Assembly: GCA_005772765.1 (NCBI GenBank)
Contig: SXIR01000017.1
Span: 1 to 41,355 of the forward strand
DNA: 41,355 nt
Origin: Actinomycetota bacterium
GTDB taxonomy: Bacteria > Actinomycetota > Acidimicrobiia > IMCC26256 > PALSA-610
Direction of reading: 5' to 3'
Shown here: positions 1 to 7,841 of the stretch, piece by piece
How positions within the stretch are numbered: the stretch's first letter is position 1
How the letters are laid out: each line of letters begins with the position of its first letter
Position numbers and translations under genes: made by a program
Notes under the pieces: generated by a model
The model's input: only the letters and a program-made list of their open reading frames with translations
What the model was told of the DNA's origin: nothing
Databases searched by the model: none

Positions 1-43
1 CCTACGCGGTAGGTCGCAGGTTCGAATCCTGCCGAGGGCGCCA
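1..43 (+). tRNA. tRNA-Arg(CCT), 3' half only
   Basis: The window opens inside a tRNA. Reading backwards from the encoded CCA (41-43), the discriminator is G40, the acceptor 3' strand is 33-39, the T arm is GCAGG-TTCGAAT-CCTGC (16-32), the variable loop is 11-15 and the anticodon-stem 3' strand is 6-10. This places bases 1-3 (CCT) at tRNA positions 34-36, an Arg anticodon. The 5' half lies outside the window, so stem pairing cannot be verified and the isotype rests on counting positions. Confidence 0.8.
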
Positions 44-63
44 GTGGGATCACGCATTCGTTC

Positions 64-69
64 TACGAT
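64..69 (+). promoter_or_regulatory. -10 element of a probable leaderless transcript
   Basis: TACGAT fits TANNNT and is followed by exactly six bases before the ATG at 76, with no ribosome binding site. The same geometry recurs before several other first genes in this window. Transcription would begin at or next to the start codon. Confidence 0.45.
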
Positions 70-75
70 GCCGCG

Positions 76-1194
76 ATGGTCATCAGCGGCGATGCGCAGT
101 CGACGATCGACGCACTGCACGCCCGCATCGCGGAGTTGACGCGAAGCGAAACTCGGCTGCGGGCTGCCCTCGACAACTCCACCGACATGGTGATCTTCCT
201 CGAGGTCGGCGGCGATTGGTCGGCGAACAACACGGCCACCCGCAGACTCGGCTACGACCCCGAGTACCACCCGCCGCATCCGATCGAAGTGGTCCACCCC
301 AACGATCGTGAGATGACCCTCAATGCGCTGCGAACCGTGCTCGACGGACAATGGGACGAAACTCAGCCGCTGATCGCGCGGCTGCGTCACGCCGACGGGC
401 ACTACGGCCACTACGAACTCCGCGGCCGATCGATCCTGGCTCCGGAGTCGCCGCGGGCCGCGGTCATCACCGCCCGTGGCGTCGACGCGGAGTATGCCGC
501 ACGCGCCGAAACACGCATGCAACAAGCGCAGCGTTTGGAATCGCTGCATCGACTCGGAGCAGGCGTCGCCCACGACTTCTGCAACCTGGTCGGAGCGGTC
601 GCCAACCACCTCACCGTCATCGAACGACACGCCGACCTCGATGACCACGCGCTCGGGTCGCTTGCCGCGGCCCGCGAGGCCCTGGACATCGCCGGCGAAC
701 TCAGTCGCCGGCTCCTGCAGTTCGGCGACACGCGGGAACGGGCAACCACTCCGGTCGACCTCGTCGAGATACTCGAAAGCGTCGACGCCCTCGTTCGCCG
801 AGCGCTCTCGGAGAACATCGACGTCCGCTACCGCCTCCCGGAAACCCCGGTCATTGTGCCGGCGGCGCGCGGCGAGTGGGAGCAGATCGTCCTCAACCTC
901 GTGCTCAACGCGAGCGAAGCCATGCCCGAAGGCGGGACCGTGCACGTCGGACTCGACCTGCACGACGACATGGTGGAACTCTGGGTCACCGACAGCGGTC
1001 GGGGGATGCCGGCCCACGTGATCGCCCGCGCGTTCGACCCGTTCTTCACCACCAAGGCGATCACGAACGCGACCGGCCTCGGCTTGTCGACCGTGTTCAG
1101 CTTCGCTCAGGCTGCGGGCGGCGACGTCGAAATCGAATCGCAAACGGGCGTTGGAACCACCGTGCGCGTCCGCTGGCCGCGCGCCGACGAGTAG
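76..1194 (+). CDS. PAS-domain sensor histidine kinase, soluble, orphan
   Basis: A 372-residue cytoplasmic sensor kinase with no membrane segment. A short N-terminal coiled stretch leads into a PAS fold (about residues 24-135). The dimerisation/phosphoacceptor helix follows with His166 in GVAHDFCNL, the hybrid-kinase style HDFxNL box, with Cys where Asn is usual. The ATPase domain shows an N box (NLVLNASEA, about 274-282), a G1 box (DSGRGM, 306-311), FDPFFTTK (320-327) and a TGLGLS G2 box (333-338). No response regulator is adjacent and no receiver domain is fused, so its partner is unknown. The ligand seen by the PAS domain cannot be read from sequence. Its stop codon directly abuts the stop codon of the convergent etfA gene with no base between them. 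Confidence 0.9.
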   Translation: MVISGDAQSTIDALHARIAELTRSETRLRAALDNSTDMVIFLEVGGDWSANNTATRRLGYDPEYHPPHPIEVVHPNDREMTLNALRTVLDGQWDETQPLIARLRHADGHYGHYELRGRSILAPESPRAAVITARGVDAEYAARAETRMQQAQRLESLHRLGAGVAHDFCNLVGAVANHLTVIERHADLDDHALGSLAAAREALDIAGELSRRLLQFGDTRERATTPVDLVEILESVDALVRRALSENIDVRYRLPETPVIVPAARGEWEQIVLNLVLNASEAMPEGGTVHVGLDLHDDMVELWVTDSGRGMPAHVIARAFDPFFTTKAITNATGLGLSTVFSFAQAAGGDVEIESQTGVGTTVRVRWPRADE

Positions 1195-2163
1195 CTACGT
1201 TCGAGGTCGGCGGCGTTCGAGGGCGGCGACAATTGCCGGCACGACATCGTGCAGGTCACCGATCACGGCGTAATCCGCCTTCGCCACCATCGGTGCAGCA
1301 GCGTCGATGTTGATCGCCAAGACCGTCGATGCCGCTTGCATCCCGATCCAGTGCTGGATGGCACCCGAGATCCCGCACGCGACGTACAGCTCGGGCGCGA
1401 CGCGCTTTCCGGTCTGTCCGACCTGGTCGCTGTGGGGACGCCAACCCTGGTTCGTGACGACACGCGAACACCCGACCGCGCCGCCGACGAGTGCAGCGAA
1501 CTGTTCGAGCGCGGCGAATCCCTCGGCCGACCCGACGCCGCGCCCACCCGACACAACGACGGGAGCGGTTTGCAACGTGATCCCGGCGTCGACCGTGATG
1601 CGATCGACGATGCGGGTACGCGCTGCGTCGGCCGAGAGTTCGAGGGCCATCGTCTCGACGACCGGCACCGCGCCACCTTCGGGCGCGGCGAAGGCGTGGA
1701 GTGCAGTGGACACGATTGGTCGTTCGCTCAGCAGCTCGGCGTGTTCGATCAACGAACCGCCCCAACGAACTCTCGTCAACGACGTCGTTGGACCAATCGC
1801 GCCCAGTGACAAGACGTTCGCGGCGAACGGCAAGTCGAGTACCGCGGCAGCGTGGGCGAGCACTTCGTTGCCGCGATCGTTGCCGGTCGCCAGCACGACA
1901 GCGGGTTCGACCCGGCCGATGATCTGCGCGAGGGCGTCACCCCACGCTTCGGGCGCATAGTCGTCGAGTGCTTCGTGCTCGAGCACGGTCACCGTCGACG
2001 CGCCCGCCGCACCCAGCGCAGTCGCGACCTCCGCCGGCGCCGAACCCATCGCGACGGCGATCACCGGCGCACCGTTCGCGACGTCGACCGCGAGTCCACA
2101 CGCCTGGGTTGCGGTTGGCCCGAGCGCACCTCGATCGAGATCGACGAACACCAGCACGCTCAT
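1195..2163 (-). CDS. etfA: electron transfer flavoprotein, alpha subunit
   Basis: The 322-residue FAD-binding subunit of ETF, which collects electrons from flavin dehydrogenases and passes them to the quinone pool through ETF:quinone oxidoreductase. The C-terminal FAD domain is clear: SGGRGVGSAEGF, NQGWRPHSDQVGQTGK, and YVACGISGAIQHWIGM followed by INIDAAAPMVAKADYAVIGD. The length is normal. The start overlaps the etfB stop by four bases (ATGA), so the two subunits are translationally coupled, in the usual beta-alpha order. It is the last gene of the demethylation operon, which suggests that the natural electron donor is the dehydrogenase-like protein at 2966-5473. Confidence 0.95.
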   Translation of the reverse strand: MSVLVFVDLDRGALGPTATQACGLAVDVANGAPVIAVAMGSAPAEVATALGAAGASTVTVLEHEALDDYAPEAWGDALAQIIGRVEPAVVLATGNDRGNEVLAHAAAVLDLPFAANVLSLGAIGPTTSLTRVRWGGSLIEHAELLSERPIVSTALHAFAAPEGGAVPVVETMALELSADAARTRIVDRITVDAGITLQTAPVVVSGGRGVGSAEGFAALEQFAALVGGAVGCSRVVTNQGWRPHSDQVGQTGKRVAPELYVACGISGAIQHWIGMQAASTVLAINIDAAAPMVAKADYAVIGDLHDVVPAIVAALERRRPRT

Positions 2164-2960
2164 GCCAACCCCAACTCGATCAAGAGGTCGACGACCCGCT
2201 CGGCGGCGTCGGCGCCGTCGCCGAGCATCACGGTCTCGGTCACCTGCTCTTCGGGAACCTCGAACCGCCGGGTCACCACACGCGGCGCAGCCATCGTTGC
2301 AGTCGTCATGGGCACCTCGGCCTTCTTCGACTTCAACCGACCGGGCAACGTGGCGTAACGCGGCAGGTTGATGCCTTCGAGCACACCAACCGCGGCGGGC
2401 AGCGGGAGCCGAAACACATCCGAACCGCTCGACGATTCCCGGCGCACTTCCACCGCTCGACCCGAACCCGATTCGCTTGCTCCCTGGGCGTCGACGATCG
2501 CGATGCCCTTCGCGCCGTTGACGATCGGTCGGCCGAGCGCACGGGCCACGCGCACACCGACCTGGAAGCCCCCGCTGTCGGCAGAGTCGTTCCCGAACAA
2601 CACGACATCGAACTCGCCCGCGGCGGTTTCTCGTGCGTGGATCGCATCGACCAGCGCGGCCGCGGTGGCTTGCGGGTCCGGGTCTGCGCCTTCTTCGCCC
2701 ACGCTGACCAGTACGGCGTGGTGCGCACCAACACTGATCGCATAGCGCAATTGCTCGTCAGCCTCGGGCGGGCCAACAGTAAACACCGTCGTCTCGCCAC
2801 CGTGCTGCTCGTTCAACGCAATCGCGGCCTCGACGGCGCACTCTTCGTGCGGGCTCGTCGTGAAGCCGAGGTTCTTGGTGTCGATCGCGGCCCCGTCGTC
2901 GGACAACGCAATCCGAGCACCGGGAGCAGGCACTCGCTTCACGCAGACTGCTATTCGCAT
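2160..2960 (-). CDS. etfB: electron transfer flavoprotein, beta subunit
   Basis: The 266-residue AMP-binding subunit of ETF. It has the family opening MRIAVCVKRVPAPG, the TSPHEECAVEAAIAL region, and the nucleotide-binding segment VVLFGNDSADSGGFQVG preceding GVRVARALGRP. It starts five bases after the stop of the upstream oxidoreductase, with no obvious Shine-Dalgarno sequence, so expression probably depends on coupling within the operon. Together with etfA it supplies the electron acceptor for the operon's flavoenzyme. An ETF dedicated to an operon is typical where a dehydrogenase, rather than an H2O2-producing oxidase, performs the amine oxidation. Confidence 0.93.
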   Translation of the reverse strand: MRIAVCVKRVPAPGARIALSDDGAAIDTKNLGFTTSPHEECAVEAAIALNEQHGGETTVFTVGPPEADEQLRYAISVGAHHAVLVSVGEEGADPDPQATAAALVDAIHARETAAGEFDVVLFGNDSADSGGFQVGVRVARALGRPIVNGAKGIAIVDAQGASESGSGRAVEVRRESSSGSDVFRLPLPAAVGVLEGINLPRYATLPGRLKSKKAEVPMTTATMAAPRVVTRRFEVPEEQVTETVMLGDGADAAERVVDLLIELGLA

Positions 2961-2965
2961 CGTCG

Positions 2966-5473
2966 CTACGCCTTCATTCGCTCGTCGGCCGGGTCGAAGT
3001 ACGGCGTCGAGCCGGCGACTGCAACGCGCACGGGGTAGAGCTCGTTCATGTACTTCACACAGAACTCGGCACCGACTTCGGCCATCTCGCTCGGGAGATA
3101 GGCGAGCAGCACGAACGAGGCGGTCGATGGACTTGCACCCGCGGACGTCACGTACGACGGTCGGCCCTTCGCGTCGACGATGCGCTCGCCCGCCTTCGTG
3201 ACGATCGGTTCGCCCCCGCTCATGTAGCGAGCAATGCCGTCACGCGGCGAGGTGTGGTCGAGCACGGTCAACGTGCACAGCGTTGCCGTTGGTCCTTGTT
3301 CGCGTGCTGCCAGATAGGCGGCCTTGCCGATGAACTCAGCCGACTTGACCTTGGGACGCGCCAGCCCGGCTTCAACCGGGTCGTACTCACCGGAGAGTTC
3401 CGCGCCCATCAGGCGATAACCCTTTTCGAGCCGACCCGTGGTGCCGTAGACCCCGGCCCCTACCGGCACCAGGCCGAATGGCTGGCCGGCTTCGAACACG
3501 CGATCCCACACGGCGAGCGCGTGTTCCATCGACACGTAGATCTCCCAGCCCAACTCACCGACGTAAGAGATCCGAAAGAGCCGAACCGGAATCGACCCGA
3601 ACACCACTTCACGCGACGCGCCGTAGGGGAACCCGGCGTGCGACACATCGGCATCGGTCAGCGTTGCCATGACGTCGCGCGCCTTGGGCCCCCAGAGTCC
3701 GATGGTGCAATACGCCGACGTCCGATCGACGAATGTCACCGATCCGTCACTGGGCAGGTGTTTGCGGAACCAGAATTGGTCGCGGGGCCCGTCGAACGCA
3801 CCGGTTACGACCCAGTACTGGTCCTCGGCGAGTCGCAACATCGTCAGGTCCGAGCGGAATCCGCCTCGCTCGTCGAGCAACGGCGTGTACACCGACCGGC
3901 CGACTTCGACATCGACGTTGTTCACCGCGAGGTGCTGCAAGTACGGCACCGTTCCCGGGCCGGACACCTCGAAGACGACGAAGGGCGCCAAGTCGACCAT
4001 GCCGACGCGCGAGCGAAGCGCGAGGTGTTCGGCGTGTTGGATCGGCGACCACCAACGCGCATCCCACTCGTGCGGTCGGTCGGCGACACCGAACTCCTCG
4101 ACGAGCGAAGCGTTCGACTCGTACCAATGCGGACGCTCCCATCCGCCGGCCTGGAAGTACACCGCGCCGAGCGCCTCGGTGCGCTGGTGATACGGCGCCG
4201 TTCGGATGTCGCGCTCGGACGCCCACTGCTCGCGAGGGTGGACGATGCCGTAGGTCTTGTTGAAGTGTTCGGCGCAACGGGCGCGGACGTGGTGATCGTT
4301 CCGGGCGTAGGGGTAGAACCGCGCGATGTCACTCTGGTGTGGGTCGATCTCCGAGACGCCGTGCGTCATCCACTCGGCGATGAGTCGCCCGACACCCGGA
4401 CCTTCCTTGATCCACACGGCGGCCGCCGACCACAGATTCTTGACCTCGATCGTCTCACCCAACAACGGGTAACCGTCGGGCGTCAACGAGAGCAGCCCGT
4501 TGATCGCGTATTTCATTTCCGCGGTCGCCAGGATGTCCGGCATGAGTTCGAGCGCGTCCTCGAGCTGCGCATCGAAGTCTTCGGCCGTGAACGGCAACTC
4601 CGTCGGCGACAGGCGCGATTCCTTGATCGACGGGATTTCGGCGGGTGCGTGAAAGATCGGTCGGTGGGCGTACGAACCGACTTCCATCGAGCCACCGGTC
4701 TGGCGTTCGTACATGAACGTGTCCATGTCGCGCACGATCGGATACCCGATCTCGTTCCCTGTGGCTTCGAGGATCGGAATGGGACCGACGTCGATCATTT
4801 GGTGCACGGCCGGCACGAGCGGGATCGTTGCGCCGGCCATGCGAGCGATGAGCGGTGCCCAGACGCCGCACGCGATCACGACGTACTCGGCTTCGATACG
4901 TCCCTGGTCGGTCACCACTGCACGAACCTGGCCGTCGATGACCTCGACGTCAGTGACTTCGACGTTCGGGATCGTCACGAGCGCGCCAAGCGCGGTTGCG
5001 CGTTCGCGAAAGATCGTCCCCGCACGGAGCGAGTCCACACACGAAACACTCGGTGTGTAGAAACCGCCGAGCACGACATCGAGGTTCACGAACGGGAGGA
5101 GTTCGCCGACTTCGGCTTTCGTGAGCAGCGTCGACTCGATACCCCATGCCGTCGCCGACGACATCCGGCGCCGCAATTCTTCGAGCCGTTCGGGCGTACG
5201 GGCGATCTCGACCCCTCCGCAGGTGACGTTGACGCCCATCTCGATGTACTGACGCTGGCTATCGAGCGTCAGCATCGCCATCTCTTTGTTGTGATCGACG
5301 GGAAAGATGAAGTTCGACGCATGGCCGGTCGAGCCGCCCGGGTTCGGCAGGGGACCTTTGTCGATCTGCACGATGTCGCGCCAGCCGAGTTCGGCCAGGT
5401 GACCGACGATCGAGTTGCCGACGATGCCGGCGCCAATGACGACGACTCGAGCCGAAGACGGAAATTCACTCAC
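2966..5473 (-). CDS. dimethylglycine/sarcosine-dehydrogenase-like FAD oxidoreductase fused to GcvT folate domain
   Basis: An 835-residue two-part enzyme of the DMGDH/SARDH family. The N-terminal half is a DAO-type FAD domain: VVIGAGIVGNSI (11-22), and GSTGHASNF with His51 at the position that carries covalent flavin in mitochondrial DMGDH. An FAO-type middle region follows near residue 385. The C-terminal half (about 450-830) is an aminomethyltransferase (GcvT) fold, which in relatives binds tetrahydrofolate and captures the released one-carbon unit as methylene-THF. Expected chemistry is oxidative N-demethylation of dimethylglycine, sarcosine or a similar N-methyl amine, with electrons passing to ETF. 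The start is GTG at 5473, overlapping the IclR stop by four bases (GTGA). Exact substrate is inferred from family and context only. Confidence 0.88.
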   Translation of the reverse strand: MSEFPSSARVVVIGAGIVGNSIVGHLAELGWRDIVQIDKGPLPNPGGSTGHASNFIFPVDHNKEMAMLTLDSQRQYIEMGVNVTCGGVEIARTPERLEELRRRMSSATAWGIESTLLTKAEVGELLPFVNLDVVLGGFYTPSVSCVDSLRAGTIFRERATALGALVTIPNVEVTDVEVIDGQVRAVVTDQGRIEAEYVVIACGVWAPLIARMAGATIPLVPAVHQMIDVGPIPILEATGNEIGYPIVRDMDTFMYERQTGGSMEVGSYAHRPIFHAPAEIPSIKESRLSPTELPFTAEDFDAQLEDALELMPDILATAEMKYAINGLLSLTPDGYPLLGETIEVKNLWSAAAVWIKEGPGVGRLIAEWMTHGVSEIDPHQSDIARFYPYARNDHHVRARCAEHFNKTYGIVHPREQWASERDIRTAPYHQRTEALGAVYFQAGGWERPHWYESNASLVEEFGVADRPHEWDARWWSPIQHAEHLALRSRVGMVDLAPFVVFEVSGPGTVPYLQHLAVNNVDVEVGRSVYTPLLDERGGFRSDLTMLRLAEDQYWVVTGAFDGPRDQFWFRKHLPSDGSVTFVDRTSAYCTIGLWGPKARDVMATLTDADVSHAGFPYGASREVVFGSIPVRLFRISYVGELGWEIYVSMEHALAVWDRVFEAGQPFGLVPVGAGVYGTTGRLEKGYRLMGAELSGEYDPVEAGLARPKVKSAEFIGKAAYLAAREQGPTATLCTLTVLDHTSPRDGIARYMSGGEPIVTKAGERIVDAKGRPSYVTSAGASPSTASFVLLAYLPSEMAEVGAEFCVKYMNELYPVRVAVAGSTPYFDPADERMKA

Positions 5474-6249
5474 GGGTTGCTCCTGGATGACGGTTCTTGA
5501 TGATGAAGGTTGTCAGCGTTCGTCGCCCGCACCGAAACCGAAGCGGCGGCAGCTGTCACGGCCTCGATGAGTTCGGCGCGAGCGTCCCCGCTCGGAAAGC
5601 GATACGCGGGGCTGTGGACGTGGATGGCTGCGACAATGCCGACGGTGCCGAACACGGGCGCGGCGACGGACGCAATGTCGTCGGAGAACTCTCGGTTGGT
5701 CACGGCGAACCCGTCACGTCGAATGCGCTCGAGTCGTTGCCGGAGCTCGGCGGGGTCGGTGATGGTGCGCGACGCAACAGGGTCGAGCGGCGTGGCCAGG
5801 ACCTCCGTGATGACCTGATCGTCGGCGTAGGCCAACAACACCTGGCCCGACGACGCAACGTGCAACGGGAGCCGCTCACCGGTCCAATCCCGGATCTGCA
5901 CGTCGCGCGCGGCGTCGACATGATCGAGATAGTGCACGAAACGGCCGTCGCGCACCGAGACGCCGGCCGTCTCGCCGGTGAGCGCGACCAGCGCTTCGAG
6001 CTGCGATCGGACCCGCATGATAATCGACGCGTCCGGGTCGGACGCCCCGAGGGCATGGATCGCCGGACCGATCGCCCACTGCGCGTCGTCGTCGCGCACG
6101 ACTGCGCCGAGGTCTTCGAGCGTGGTGAGCAGACGACTCACCGTCGAAACGGGCAGGTCGGTGTCGCGCGCCACGGTGGTCAGCGCGGCGCGACGGCGCG
6201 ACAGCGACGACAGCACCGAGAACGCACGTTCCACCGACTGAATCGACAT
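5470..6249 (-). CDS. IclR-family transcriptional regulator
   Basis: A 259-residue regulator with an N-terminal winged helix-turn-helix (about residues 5-65, including TDLPVSTVSRLLTTLEDLGAV) and a C-terminal IclR effector domain (about 80-250, with SGQVLLAYADDQV and IRRDGFAVTNREFSDDIASVAAPVF). It lies inside the operon: the ATG shares one base with the MttB stop (TGATG), and its own stop overlaps the next gene by four bases. A regulator made in the middle of the operon it probably controls suggests autoregulation in response to the methylated substrate. Candidate binding sites are the palindromes at 12667-12744. Activator or repressor role cannot be decided from sequence. Confidence 0.92.
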   Translation of the reverse strand: MSIQSVERAFSVLSSLSRRRAALTTVARDTDLPVSTVSRLLTTLEDLGAVVRDDDAQWAIGPAIHALGASDPDASIIMRVRSQLEALVALTGETAGVSVRDGRFVHYLDHVDAARDVQIRDWTGERLPLHVASSGQVLLAYADDQVITEVLATPLDPVASRTITDPAELRQRLERIRRDGFAVTNREFSDDIASVAAPVFGTVGIVAAIHVHSPAYRFPSGDARAELIEAVTAAAASVSVRATNADNLHHQEPSSRSNP

Positions 6250-7841
6250 CAGCCGACCTCGTCGGGCATCTCGCCCTTGCGACGTTCGATGTACGCACGC
6301 AGCTCCTCGTCGATCGCGTCGTCGATCGGCGGCGCGACGTAGTCAGCCAGGCGCTGCTTCCACATCGCGTTCGCGCGTTGCGCCGAGTCCAGCGAACCCT
6401 CGTCGAGCCACTGCTCGTAACTCGCGTTGTCGGCCGTCGCCGACCGGTAGAACGCGGTTTCGAAGTTCGCGAGGGTGTGCTGCGACCCGAGGAAGTGTTC
6501 GCCTGGTGTATGCCGCTCGAGGGCTTCGATGGCCTGGCCATTCATCGAGAGATCGACCCCACGAGCGAACGTGGCCGCCATGCCCGCCTGGTCGTCGTCG
6601 AGCACGAACTTCTCGTATCCGATGGCCAGTCCGCCTTCGAGCCAACCCGCCGTGTGCAGCACGAAGTTGACGCCGCCCAGCAGCGTCGCCTGCATCGTGT
6701 TCGCCGACTCGTACGCCGCCTGCGCGTCGGGAACCTTTGACGCCGTCAGCGCGCCGCCCGAACGGAACGGCACACCGAGCCGACGAGCGAGCTGCGCAAC
6801 GGTGTAGAGCACGAGCGACGGCTCGGGCGTTCCGAACGTCGGCGCGCCCGTCTGCATCGACATCGAACTCGCAAACGAACCGAAGATGACGGGAGCGCCG
6901 GGGCGCACGAGTTGGGTGAACGCCATCCCCACGAGTGCTTCGGCAAGCGTTTGTGCCGCCACTCCGGCAACCGTGACGGGTGCCATCGCGCCCGCAAGAA
7001 TGAACGGTGTGATGATGCACGCCTGGTTGTGCTGGGCGTACACCTCAGCCGCGCCGAGCATCGTCGCGTCCCACACCAACGGTGACGAGGCATTGATCAG
7101 GCTCGTCATGACCGTGCGATCGGCGAGGTCCCCGCCGAAACCGATGCGGGCGAGTTCGACGCTGTCGGCGGCTCGCTCGGCCGCGGTGACCGAACCCATG
7201 AACGGTTTGTCGCTCCATCGGAGGTGCGCGTACACCATGTCGAGGTGGCGCTTGTTCACTGGCACGTCGACCGGTTCACACACCGTGCCGCCCGAGTGGT
7301 GCAGGTTCGTCGACGAGTAGGTGAGCTTCACGAAGTTCTCGAAGTCCGCGAGGGTCGCGTAACGGCGACCGCGGTCGAGATCGTGCACGAACGGCGATCC
7401 GTAGTTCGGAGCGAACACCGTGTGGGGCCCACCGATTCGACACGATCGCGCCGGGTTACGTCCGTGTTGGACGTACTCAGCCGGTGCGGTCGCCGTGACC
7501 AGCGACCGACACAACTCCCGCGGAAACCGGACCCGTTCGCCGTCGACTTCAGCGCCCGCGGCACGGAATCGTTCGATCGCGCTCGGGTAACCGCGGATTT
7601 CGACGCCGACTCGTTCGAGGATCGTTTCGGCATTGCTTTCGAGCGTCGCGAGACCATCGTCGCTGACGACGTCGAAGGGTGACAACGATCGGGTGAGAAA
7701 GGGCACCGATTCGACGTGCGCGTGAAGTCGGGCGGCCTGCCGAGCCGCACGTCCTCCCGAACGGCCGGAACGACCGGCCCGAGCGGACGGCGCATCGCCC
7801 GACCCGCTGTCGTTCGAAGCCGTTGCGTTCGCGTCGTTCAT
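6249..7841 (-). CDS. trimethylamine methyltransferase (MttB) family protein, non-pyrrolysine
   Basis: A 530-residue MttB-superfamily protein. Members transfer a methyl group from a quaternary or tertiary amine to the Co(I) of a partner corrinoid protein. Typical stretches include SGGTVCEPVDVPVNKRH, GSFASSMSMQTGAPTFGTPE, SGGALTASKVPDAQAAYES and the C-terminal WLEGGLAIGYEKFVLDDDQ. The frame is open throughout with no internal TAG, so this is not the pyrrolysine-containing trimethylamine enzyme. It belongs with the non-Pyl homologues, of which MtgB acts on glycine betaine. The first 40 residues are low-complexity and rich in Ala, Arg and Gly. It overlaps the RACo-like gene by four bases. Substrate is not determined; glycine betaine is favoured because of the downstream dimethylglycine-type dehydrogenase. 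Confidence 0.9.
   Translation of the reverse strand: MNDANATASNDSGSGDAPSARAGRSGRSGGRAARQAARLHAHVESVPFLTRSLSPFDVVSDDGLATLESNAETILERVGVEIRGYPSAIERFRAAGAEVDGERVRFPRELCRSLVTATAPAEYVQHGRNPARSCRIGGPHTVFAPNYGSPFVHDLDRGRRYATLADFENFVKLTYSSTNLHHSGGTVCEPVDVPVNKRHLDMVYAHLRWSDKPFMGSVTAAERAADSVELARIGFGGDLADRTVMTSLINASSPLVWDATMLGAAEVYAQHNQACIITPFILAGAMAPVTVAGVAAQTLAEALVGMAFTQLVRPGAPVIFGSFASSMSMQTGAPTFGTPEPSLVLYTVAQLARRLGVPFRSGGALTASKVPDAQAAYESANTMQATLLGGVNFVLHTAGWLEGGLAIGYEKFVLDDDQAGMAATFARGVDLSMNGQAIEALERHTPGEHFLGSQHTLANFETAFYRSATADNASYEQWLDEGSLDSAQRANAMWKQRLADYVAPPIDDAIDEELRAYIERRKGEMPDEVG

Noticed and set aside
1-43. tRNA-Arg as an attachment site of an integrated element
   Set aside because: No integrase, repeated tRNA end or change in composition was seen; the following genes are ordinary chromosomal types.
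3254-5500. 748-codon open frame on the plus strand opposite the DMGDH-like gene
   Set aside because: It is antisense to a clearly conserved enzyme, is Arg/His/Asp-rich without any domain, and is the expected mirror of GC-rich codon use. The same holds for long antisense frames at 7856-9820, 22991-24448 and 37245-39083.
6249-7841. Pyrrolysine-type trimethylamine methyltransferase
   Set aside because: True MttB has an in-frame TAG read as pyrrolysine. This frame is uninterrupted over its full length, so it is a non-pyrrolysine homologue.
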